DNA from: Gymnorhina tibicen
Taxonomy: Eukaryota; Chordata; Aves; Passeriformes; Artamidae
Assembly: GCA_013399875.1 (NCBI GenBank)
Contig: VXAZ01004023.1
Location: 744,282 to 808,281, forward strand
DNA: 64,000 bases
Reading direction: 5' to 3'
Numbering within the stretch: the stretch's first letter is position 1; each line of letters begins with the position of its first letter. The notes under the pieces were generated by a model that was given only the letters and a program-made list of their open reading frames with translations, had not been told where the DNA came from and ran no database searches. A program made the translations under genes and the position numbers. Below are positions 13,701 to 25,700 of the stretch, piece by piece.

Positions 13701-16700
13701 CAGAGATGGGTGACCAAAATTTGATTTGCCTGCTATTTTTGATATTGGTTCATGAAGCACTTTGTACAAATGCCTATACATTGGTTTTTTTAAGCTTACT
13801 GCTCCCCTGCTTTTTTTTCCCACTTATTCAGTAAGATTAACGCCAGTAACCTAGTAATAACAAACTAGTGTCTGCAGACTGTGGGGAAAATAACATTATG
13901 TTAGAGAAGCAAATTGCTCAAGAGCTTATTACACAAAACAAAGAAGGAAAATATGCCTTTAATTGAATTTAGAGTCACTGGGTTGCAGCAGGCATTTAGG
14001 GTAATTTTTAATGTATGAATGTTAGACTGATCCAAGTTTCCCTGGTAAATAACAGATTAGATGTAAACAACAGGACTTTTAAACATGAAAACATGCAAGC
14101 TTAATGATCTGCCCTGCCATTAAGGTCTGTGGATTTATAGGGGTTATTTCATCAATAAGAGAAAAGACACTTTAATGCGGAAAAAATCAAAGGGTATTTA
14201 GAAGCTTATGTGAAACACATTTCATCCCAGGCATTCACTGGCACTGAACTCGTACCCGAGCAGAGCCGGTGCTGAGCAGAGGGCGCAGGGCAATCGCCCA
14301 GGGCCTTCTAAGTGATGGCAGGGACCGACTCGTGAGATAAATTTCCTGCTTTCTTAGCAAGGACACAACAAAGAGGAAGTTCATTTTTCTCTGAACAGTT
14401 TTTATTAAGAAAGAATCAAGCCATTTGGCTGGTCAAATTTACGCACAGCTGACCTTGTCCATTCTGGACAAAAAAATTATACCTAAGTCTGCCATCTGTT
14501 TGATCTAGCCTTATGGTTTGACCCTTTCAAGTTTTGTACCTTGTACTTTTGGAAGCTTGATCATCACAGGATTTGATCTTTGCACACCAGTCTTCCATTT
14601 TTCTCAGTTTTTATCTTCTACTTTGCCAGTGCTGCTATGGCTCTTAAGTGTCCACTTGTCTCTACACCAAGCTGTGTATAGAACCATTTTTCTGGGAATC
14701 TATGGATGTCAGAGTATTTCTTCATTCAAGCATATACTGTCCTCTCTTTTGCTCTTATTTTAGTGCTCTATTGCATATAAACTGAGACATTTTAACTGCC
14801 AGCTGAGCTTTGCCACTTGTCTGACTGTGGTATGTCAGTGATATGGTATTTACCGCAATCACATTCATAGGTAAATTGCGCCAAGTCCCTATACACAGTC
14901 TGGGTTCTTTGCCTCAGTTTGGGATGTTTGAAATATTTCCTTTATTTGATGGTCACTGTGGTGCTGTCTGATAGATCATCTCATTCCCAGAAGTCTGAAC
15001 AACAGTTTACAATAAGGAGACCGTTTATGTGGTTTGTGGTGAAGATTTCCATTCTGGTTTTGCTTGAAAGTCCATTGGGAAAACTGCATATCTTCAATGC
15101 AATCCCAAACAATTTTTAACTACTTAAAAAATAGTCTGTGTCAGCTCCACTTACTTGTGTTTGACTGTGACCTTGTTACATGACTTTTGTTAGGAAGAAG
15201 AAAGACTTTTTTGACCTAGTCTCTTGCAAATTCTTGATTTTTCCTTCCATTTTCACACAACCTGTGGAAAATTGGGAGTTCAGTAGAATTAACTTAATTC
15301 TACCTCCTACAAAACCAGTATTTAAGCACATCTTCCTGCTGTCCAATATATTTATATATAAATATTAATTTTCTTACTGGCTTTTGAAGGTGTTTTATAA
15401 GTACACATCGAGAGTGGGAGAAACGGCACTTGTTTTACTCAAAATGTCTCTCACTTGTACCTGGGGGTTTCTGAACATTATCTGGTGTCCTTCCAAAATT
15501 GTTCTGCTGTGTAACACTTATGTTTTGAGCTACACAGTCTGACTGAAGGTACTGGTAAGCTGCTTGTAGCTTATTCAGTGACATGCAGAGACAGGATCAA
15601 GGACAACTGATGGTTCATGTGTAGATTATTGTGTTGGTTGTAGATATGCGTTGGTAAAGCTTTAAATGTGCCACTCAAGGTTGTTCTGGATCCTCTAAGC
15701 ATTTTCATGGAGAACTATCTCTGTACTAAGGTCATCTTCAGATGACCAAGATGAATATTGCCAGCTTTCCCCAAACCACCTGCAGTGTTCGCCCTAAATC
15801 CGTGTATACTTTTTTCAAGACATGTTTGTTTAATAAAATATATTCCCTGTCTGCAAATGTTATCTTGCCTATTCTTGGGGATCATACCAACTGAAATAGT
15901 GCTATTATAATTGTTAGCTGATAGTTCTTAGTATTATGCCTCATAATGTGTATGCTTTTCTTCAAGCTAACTAAAATTATAGATAATTTTCATTATATAT
16001 TACTTATATTTCCATTCTTACTTCAGCTGAAGTAAGTGTGTGAAGGCTGACCAGTAGAATTATCTGTTAAATCATTCTCACAACCCAAAACTCCCCCTAG
16101 GTTAATTTACAGGTATTTTCAGGATTGTTAAAGAAATGAGTCTGGGGTTTGGTCTCCAAATCCAAGATGACCTTTTCAGCATTATGTTTATTTCATTCCA
16201 CAGGAATCATTAAAACAGGTAAAAATAGTTTCAGTCAACAGCCCGTTAGTCTTTTTGAATGCCAGAAAATTTCACGCTGACCTCTTAAAGGTAATCCAGA
16301 AGGATGGCATGAGCAGCCAGGTATGTGATATTGTAAATGAGGTGGGATGTGCCTTATGCTTCAGTAATCACCGTGACTGGGTTGAAGATCGTGTTTGCTT
16401 TCCTTGCATTTCTTAGAGAATGCAATCAGATACTGAAACAGGTATAAAAAAGTAACATTAGAAATGGTTCATTTAGAATAAAAATAATCCTAATCTTAAT
16501 CAGATTCAATATGGACTATTCTCATATTACTACTTGAAAATAATATCTCTACTATTTCTGCATGTGATCCTGTAAGATACATTAAAGCACTGATCCAAAA
16601 CTCCAAAATTTCTGCAAGAACTTACATAACCTAATATAAGACTAGGATTTTAGAAAGACAATGAGTAGCTTTCATATTTCAACAAATAGGCTTCAATAAA

Positions 16701-19700
16701 ATGTGATTTTCTTTTTTTCTGGAAATAAGTCCATCAGAGACGGACACTTCATTTCTAACTATAAATAATTTTGGGATAATTAGGATGAAAGTGACTACTT
16801 TTTTTCTCAAAGGTATTGTTTCTTTTTCCTCTTTTGCACTGATTGTATTAGAAAAATAGTATACGAATTACATATAACACATTTTTGGAGAATATCCCCA
16901 TAAGTATAGTATTTTCCAAGTTTATCTGCACATAACTACTGCAACTTCCTGCAACACTTCCTAAAAGAGAAAAAATAAATTATCATTTTTCTATCAGTAC
17001 CATGAAGACATTCCAATACTATACAATACTTACTGTAGACAATTTCATCCATTTTAGCAAATTGGGCTGAGAAAATCACAGCCATGCCTTAGATGGATTG
17101 TTAAGACAGCAACATGTGTCCACTACCTCTGCTGTCCCTTGACAAAGAGTTGTGCTACCCATATGGGCTTTAATGGGTAGAAATTCAGCTCAGAAAATGT
17201 GATGCTTTTTTCCCTTGGTTCTGCTAGGCTGACTGATTTGGATTAGTATGATAAAAAGCCTCCAAACAGAGAGAAATTACTTAAGATTTGCATGAAATTA
17301 ATTTGAGTCAATCTAATAAGTTAATTTAATAAGTTAATTTACACATTACTTAGAAGGGAGATTTTATCCTTTGTCTCTTCTGTAAGGTACTCAGCAGTAC
17401 AGCTGCCTGAAATACTGTGCTTTTAGTTAAATTTTTTTTGTTGAATAAATGTCTTTCTGTAGCACATAATGGATTTGTAAAAATGCAGTTTCAATTTTGT
17501 TTCTGTGCTCTGTTTCAGGTTTTAACTCATGTTTCTACTGAGAACTTGGATATTGAAATAATAATTATAAAAGTTATCCAGATAAATGTAATTCTTTAAT
17601 AAATTTACACATCAAAAATGTTCTTACTAAAATGTTAGTGTAGCAGATGAGATTGCAGCAAGTAGAAAATTAATCAAAAGTTAATCTTATAAAATCACTG
17701 CCTAGAATTTTTCTTTTCAAGAACATCTTTCCCATCTTTGACCGCTTCTTAACCACAAAAGCATTGTGTCCAAAACATGCTTTCTAGTGAATCCAAACAT
17801 GACAGAGGTTGAGCCAGCTGAAAAGAAATGCAAAATATCATTTTGAGTATGTATCTCAGTATTCTTCTAAAGTTATACTCAAAAATATTATACATCCAAT
17901 AGGCTGTTGCATAGAACATGATTTTGGAGAGAATGAGTTAACTTTGATACTGAGAAACAGAATTCTTATGCATTGCATTGATTTTCTCTCGTTACTGTGC
18001 AATGGACTAGTTTTCCTTGGTATGTTCATCGTTTGTTGCTTTTATTTCAGTGTGAGCAGAACACATTACTCTGTTCATTTTCCAATGGAAGTTGTCACGG
18101 TGAGTTTATTATCAACAAATGATATTAAAACCAAGATGCGTGTAAGTGTGCAAAATGGTTCCACATTTTTCTATATATTTCTGGGTGCACACAAGTTTTA
18201 TGGAAACAAATATTTTCAGTTAGACCAAACATTCAGTGAAGCGTGAATGCTAAACAATGTTAAAATATTTTAACCTTGGCCTTACAAGTCCTGGTTTTCA
18301 TTTTGTTTTTGACTGACTTTTTAAGATTTCAGAAGCAGGGAACCCCATGAAGATGCCGTTTCTACAGGAGTGGCAGGTTCTAGTGGAAATCTCACTGCTC
18401 ATCACAGTGGGGTTGGAACTAGATGATCTTTAAGGTCCCTTCCAACCCACACCATTCGCTGATTCTGTGTCCCTGCTTATTGCAGTGGAATGACTGTGTG
18501 TGTAAAGAGACACGCACATAGTGGGGGAAACACTGCCCGTGTTGTTGCCTGGACGGATCCTCGGACCAGGCTGAAGAGACTGTTTTGCTAAGCTCTGGTC
18601 TTGGGTTTTTTTGCATTCACAATTTGTATGGAAAAGTAGAAGTAGGATTAGAACCATGTTAAATCTTTGTGATCTTTAAAGCCACAAAGGAGAAAATCTC
18701 AGAAAAAGTCAACTGAATTGTTAGTGATGCCATAACCACCAATATTATACAGTATATCAATACAATACAGTATCAATACAATACGGTATCAATACAATAT
18801 ATAATAAAAAACCCTAGAGGTTTTCTTTCAATTAAGCTGGATAACTCCAGTCTTTCCACATTTTGTAACACTTAAATCAAACCTGAGCACATACATTCCC
18901 ATGGGAGAGCTGCAGCAACCTTTTGCAGTAGATACTTTGTACAGATGACTTCATTGTGGCTAGAATTAACACAGTGTTTATTTAAAACACTTACTTTATT
19001 TAAAAGAATTAAGGCTGCAGTAGAGACTCTGATTTGGAGGCTGTTGTCTGATTGTTTGTGTTTGTTAACTAGACTCAGGACATTTTTATGAAACTACAGT
19101 TGTTTATTTTTCTTGGGAGTGACAGAGTGCTTTGCTGTAGCATAGCAACTTATGAAAATGGCTACTGAAGATTATATTGTATTTTATTGACTATATTGTA
19201 AAATATTTGGTCTGATAAGACCTTACCAGCACATATTTCAGTCATCTGGAAGATGAACTGGTTTCTCATCTTACAAAAGTGACAGAAAGCACAAGACCTC
19301 TTTTCTGAAAGCCTAAGTCCTGCCTTGAGGATTTAAATGCTGTTTACTTGTACCAACCAGTGCATGATGATTCTTCATGGGGTCTTTAAAACATCAAACA
19401 GAGAGAAAAAAGAAAAATCCCTATAAAGAGAAAAGCAAAATGTGGAGCTTAAATTTTCAAGAAGGAGGGGAGTGTGAGGACACAATTCTTAAGCTTTATG
19501 GCAGTTGTCCAGGAAAGCATGGAAATTTATGTCTTTGTCATAATCTTTCCTTTCTCCTTTTGGGGAATACTGTCTGTATCAGCACCAAATGAAATGACTG
19601 CTCTTGTTCATGCCACTGATCCAAAGAGGGTGCAGGTCTTTACCTACCCCCTCATTTAGAGGCCAGGCAGCCTCTACTGCAATTCAGGATGCAGCAGGGA

Positions 19701-22700
19701 ATTATTACACTGAGCCTGGGAGATTACATGAACCCTTTCTGGGTTTCTATCACAGTAATTTCAGGCAGGAGGTTCCCTTTAAAATTCTATATTTTTGTTT
19801 GTATGTATTCATGTATGTTGGACAGTACAAAGACAGTAAATGTCTGCAGATCCAAGTCCAAAAGTCTTTGGCTCTCAGACTACTGTCAGACAGGAATTAC
19901 CAACATTATAAATTTGCATAATGGGGAAATTCCAAGTCCCCTCAATAGTTTAAAATCTTTACCTCTGCTCTGCCAAAGCCATTTAGCTTAACTCATCTTT
20001 ACAATCAGAATTCCTTTCCTTCATATTTTTCTTTTCTTTTTTTTTCAGCTGTGTGCATTATAACAAACATTTGTCCACAGAACAATGTCAATAATGTGAA
20101 TTATTTCCTAGTTTTCCCTTTTTGAATGCCAGGAATCTTTTATCTATGTGCTAGTTCAGGATGCATTTAGAACAGAGTATGTTTCAATTAAACAGAAGAT
20201 GGCATGAGGTTGAAGAATGAAAGACCTTTGCAAATCTTACCAACACGATTTTCTTCTCCAGCATCAATATGTCATAGTGTATTAAAAAATTAACCAAACA
20301 GAAACCAGCATAGTAAAACCTTAGGAAAATGAAATGCTCCACTTTACATATATTTCTTCCTTATGGGTGAATATTAAGTTAAGCCATAGGCAGGTGTTTA
20401 GGTACTATGGAAATCAATGTCATATCAGAACTTAAAACACAGATAGATATATTTTCTGTGTATCCCATGAAAAATCTTCCAAAGAAGCCAAGCTGACTCA
20501 ATGAGAAATTCAACTTTGAAGAAACAATTGTTTAACTCTTGAGACACTATTGCTGCCTAAAACATTTAATTAGTATGTTGTGCCTGTCATCACTTCTTTC
20601 CATTGCCCTAAATGTTCTTCTCTTGTGCTTCTAAAATGTGGTATTTGCTTGCCTGATACCCTAGCACATAACAGTAAAAATTTTATTGTGATAGTTTGGG
20701 CTTATTTTGTTGAACTATCATCATTCTCATACCCATTTCTTGAGTATTCTCCTTTTAATTCAAGTTTTTCATTTATCAAATGTGTAGGTGAGTCGGTGCA
20801 GTCATGTCACAGTGAGCGATGTGTTTTGATATTAGACTGCAGTGGACTGAATTTCTTTGACTACACTGGAGTCTCAGTGCTTCTTCAGGTATTCACGACA
20901 TTAGAAACCTTCTGTCTATGTTATAATTACACATATGAGTTTTTGGGGCTAACTACTAGTCACTTCACCTATATCAGGGGATAAATATTTCACCCATAGG
21001 AGAGATAAACACAGATTTGGTATTAAATTGTACTGTGTAAATATATAAAATTACATTAAAATATTTCTAAGTATTTTGGGTAACAGTGCAAATGTACGCA
21101 TTGATGCTTCAGGTTTTAACTTTTATGTTTTTCAAATCCTGTACTGCTTAGTGGGTAACTCTGAAGTTTTGTGTGGCCTGTTAACTACTGTCCTCTCATG
21201 CTGGTTAGACATAACAAGCCTCTCTAGGTTTGCTCTTCAAAGACACCAGGCCCCAAAATGTGTAAACTAAAGCCTAGAGGGGGGGCAAACTTGGGGTAAT
21301 TACATCATTAACTGAGGCTATAATTGGAGAATTAACCCTAATATGCAAATGGACCAAACTTATAAAAAGTCTAAAGAACCCGTCACCCAGGGTCCATCTT
21401 GGGTGTAGCCTTTTGACTGCCCAGGGTGTACCTTTGAAGGCCCTTCAAATAAATACCACTTTTATTCTCTTATTTTGCCTAGTCTCTGTGTTTTAGGTGG
21501 CCACCTCAAGGCATCAGCATCTGTACGTAAAGAAGATGAGCTTCAGAACTTTTTCTTTTTTTTTTTTTTAAGTTGGTTTAGGTCTTATTTGACCCTGCCA
21601 TGTCAGTTGTAGAGACGTGTAAATTTTCTGCATTAAAGTTTCAGCTTTGATTCTGTGATTATATTTGTGTGTTCTACTTTCTGCTAAGCCAGAGGTCAAA
21701 ACATGGTCTCCAACATTTCTCCCATGGGCAACATATCTTTCAGACTGGGTTCAGGCATTGCAGGAGTTCCAAGATGCTTCCAGAAGACTAAACCCAGTAA
21801 TCACTGGTTACTGTGGTGAATGGAACTAAATCCAGATGGCAGCTGGCTACAATTGGTGCTCCCCTGGGGCCAGTCCTGTTTAATATCTTTGTTGATGATT
21901 TGGACAAGGGGATCAAGTGTACCTTCAGTCAGTTTGCAGATGAGACCAAGCTGGGTGGGCATATTGATCTGCTGGAGGGCAGGATGGCTCTGCAGAGGGA
22001 TCTGGACAGGCCGGATCGATGGGCCGGGGCAGACGGTAAGAGGTTCAGCAAGGCAAAGTGCTGGGTCCTGCTCTTGGGTCACAACAACCCTGTGCAGTGC
22101 TACAGGCTGGGGGAAGAGTGGCTGGAAAGACATGGGTTAGTGGTGGCCTTGGCAATGCCAAGTTAATGCTTGGACTGGATGACCTTCAAGGTCCTTTCCA
22201 ACCTAAACAATTCTATGAGTCTATGGTTCTGCATAATAAGCAGTACTATGTAGTGGATATAAAATTATGTTCAAAAGCTGTTTCTTACACTTCCATCAGA
22301 TCTGGAGTTTAAAAGTTGTGTAGTGAATACAGAGTTAAGTGGGTATGGAAGCTTTGGTTTGCATAATTTTTCTGAGTAAGATAAAGGACTAGATTTGAAC
22401 TTGGGTCGTAGCCCAGGTTTTTTCTTGCCCTAACAATTTTCTCAATTTACTGCAGTGATTGCACAGTAAAGTAAGTTTTGCTTTAAAAGATTTTAAATTA
22501 GAACTACACATATAGGCATGGATATAATGAAAAAGAAAACTGGAAAAATAAGGTTAGTGGGAGCGACTCTTTATTAGCTATCCCTTCGAAACATAGGGCA
22601 TTCAATATATTATTAATTTAAAAAATTTGTGAAACTGATTTCCAAAAAGTCTTAGAGACCTCCAAATTACAAATTACGTCAAAGAATTGTTTGACGAATT

Positions 22701-25700
22701 TGTGAGAGGTAAGTCTGGTGTGGGCTGTGAAGTGCACTGGTTGGTAGTGCAGCCTCTGGATAAATGGTTGGTCCAAAACCAAGTTGCTCAGAGAGGACCA
22801 CACTCAACATGTCCTTGTTGTTACACTCCTTCCCAAAATATCATCACTGATGCCAGAGATGGAGGATTTTTGAACGGAGTAAGGTTTTTGGTTTATTTTT
22901 AAAAATAGAGTATTCTGATGGGGTTCTTACTAAATATCTTCTCTCAGAATTTTTCTACTTCATATAGATAATTTAAACATTTTTTGAAGCAGGAACTGCT
23001 TTGGATATTCCCCATTTGGTAGAAGAATGCCCTACTCTGGTTTTGGAGTTATTTTCACATTTTTTTCTTTAGCTTTCTATCTTATTAATATTTTGCGTAC
23101 GTGGAGTTGACCAGTTTCAAAGAGAGAATAAAGAATAACTTACTGATGAATGTAGCATGACAGTTATGGTGCTCTTCTGATAAAAGTCTCAAAGTTTCCT
23201 AGGTCTGATTCCTGTCTGTGTGGACTGGTAGTAAGCATATGGTAAGGACATGGGAAAACACGCTGAAAAAAGAGAACTGGAAATAATATCCCTAAAAATT
23301 ACAGTAAGAAAATGCAAAATTGTTAATCAAATTCAGTTTTAATTCTCAGCAGAGCTGTAGAGTACTGTGAAGAGGTGGTAGGAAATAAATGCGGCTTGAT
23401 GATGTTTGCATTATAGAAGGGCTCGCTCTGGTGGCTGCTGGCAGTACAGCTGCTGCAGCAGCACTCCGGGCTCTGCTTATCTTGAATATGGGATTTTCGT
23501 GTATTTTATTCTCTGCTGGTATTTAAAACAGGTGGTTTTGTTTTTAATTTCTTGTTTTCAAACATATAGATTTACATGGACTGTAAAAACAGATACATCG
23601 ATGTGTTGCTAGCACACTGCAAAGGCAAGTATCAGCTTACAGTAACAATTTTAACATGATGGTTTATATATCCTCACTACCTTCTCAGTGCTTATATGTT
23701 TGTTTCATTGCAGCTTCCTTGATAAAAGCAATGCAGTACGGTGGAAATCTTGAATCTGAAAATCCAGTGTTTTTTGAATCTATTTCTTCAGCAATTGATG
23801 CCATTCAGATTCACAGGGTAAGACAAGCAGGAGTAGGTGAAGCCTGGAGGGCTTCTTGGATGCTCACAGAAATTCGTTGAAGTCTGGGAAAGTCTTATTT
23901 ACCCAATGAACCTTTCGTGTAGAAATCTTTTATCTGTCTGTACTCTAAAACTGGTCCTCAGCCTCAGGAATGCAGTTTTCAATTTTTTGTGCTGCTAGCA
24001 CTCTTTTCCTGTCACCATGTCTCCTTTTGCAACAGCTTCTTGATTTTCTATGATAGATCCAGAGGCGCTGTGTTGTAGTGCTTCAGTCTGGGCTCATTCT
24101 CCACTGGAAAGATTTATGTCATCTAGAAACACCTAACACAGCCTCTTGGTGAGACAAATTAACTCAGCCAGTTCTGCATTACTGAAACTACACTCCTGTT
24201 TCTCCGCCTGGGATGCTTGAAGCTGCTTCACGCAGCACCGCACTGGTCTGACTGAAACGCTTCTGGATCCCCAGCAAGTTTGGTTTGAGCTAGAAATCTT
24301 GTCTCTGCCCTGCACTGTAGCACGCTGTGTTGGCTTACTGGTGGAAAGAGGGAATTGCACGAGGTGGAAGAGAGAGCTAGAGGGAGAAGGGCGGCTTGAG
24401 CATCTATTTACTTGCTCAACGATTCTTGCATTCCTTTTTAAAAAGATTGTAAACCTGGCCTTTTGTCTTGAACTGTGTGATCCTTTTCCACTTTCATGCC
24501 AGTGCAAGTGGGCGTGCATTACAGGCAGTGTGCTTTCCTGTGGTTTTATTTATGATTCAAACATGGCTAGAACTTGGCTCAGAGCCTTCTCCCAGAAACG
24601 TTAAACTCATCATGGTCTGGAGTTTGGTTGTTTGTCTTTTTTTCTTCACTTTGTACTTTACTCATTAAATCAGAGTTGCCTATGGACAAAACCACTTTCC
24701 ATTGATTTATCCAGATTAAGGTGAGTTGGCACAGTTGGTCTAGTGAACTGACCAGAAAAACGTTCTCTTCAGAGTTTTTCAACATTCTTCATTATGTTCT
24801 ACTAACAAAAAAATAATTTACTGAAAGGGTAACTGCAGGGCAAAAATAATGGGGCTGGCTATCGTATATTTTCTCTGGGTCTGATTAAATGAATTAGAAT
24901 GATTGTTGAGTTATAAAATGTCTGCATTTTTTTATTGACATTAATTAACTTTCCTAACATTCTTGTGAGATAGTTACGTACTAGTATTCCCATTTTATAG
25001 AATGGGACATGGATAGACCAGGACAAATGTTCATAATGAAAAGGAGGAGTTAAAACTCAAAGTCCACTTTTTTAGGAACTGATTGCTTGTTTCTAGCAGA
25101 GCTGCTAGGCAAATCAAACCTCTGCATAGTGGCTTAGCAGTTTAGTCTGAAATGCTTGCATGCAGCCTCAAATTTTAGGTGTAATTATGAACAGTGTATA
25201 TATACTGCTGATACTTCTTCTTCAGAGTATTCATAGTACGTGCTTCAGGGATTTTTATGTGTTCATTGTGTTTAACACCTGAAGATAAGGTGGACAGGAG
25301 TGACAAGGCAGGGTGACCGCAGTAGCAGCACCACACTGTAGCTACCAGTCTATGTACTCCTCCTGCACCTTTTTAAGGTGCTGAGGTCAGTAGGACTTTT
25401 GAGTGTTAACATGACAGAATAGGTAGAATAGGATAGAAAAAAGTATGAGGAAGGGGTTGGAGAATAACAGAAAGTGATTTGGTCTGATTTACATTTCAGC
25501 TTCCCCATACAACAGGAAATAGTCCTTCACTGTCAGAAAGGTAGAGGCAAGAGGGCTTTGTGGTTCATTTTCATCTCTGCTGCTGTTCAGAAATGCACAG
25601 ATGTTCTTATCTACACCTTCCAATGAAAATGTGTCATTCTCATTTTTATGTTTATAAATTGATAAGAAACTTGCCTATTACTTTATGCAGTTAATAATAA

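Larger units (their letters stand above)
18100..20787 (+). other. SLC26A7 intron (2.7 kb)
   Basis: 2688-bp GT-AG intron containing a plus-strand CR1 3' end (about 18330-18475) and an AT-rich 16-bp tandem repeat (18750-18799). Otherwise unique sequence. Confidence 0.85.
20889..23569 (+). other. SLC26A7 intron (2.7 kb) hosting an LTR and a CR1 copy
   Basis: 2681-bp GT-AG intron. It is the repeat-richest intron of the window: a probable solo LTR (about 21255-21520) is followed by a CR1 fragment with reverse-transcriptase coding remains (about 21800-22235). Confidence 0.85.

Noticed and set aside
17809..18246. 145-codon open frame
   Set aside because: It overlaps the 49-nt SLC26A7 exon in a different frame and shows no domain; the exon with splice sites explains the locus.
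20580..20984. 134-codon open frame as an intact single-exon gene
   Set aside because: Only the part from 20788 to 20888 matches the STAS domain; the rest is intron read through in the same frame.
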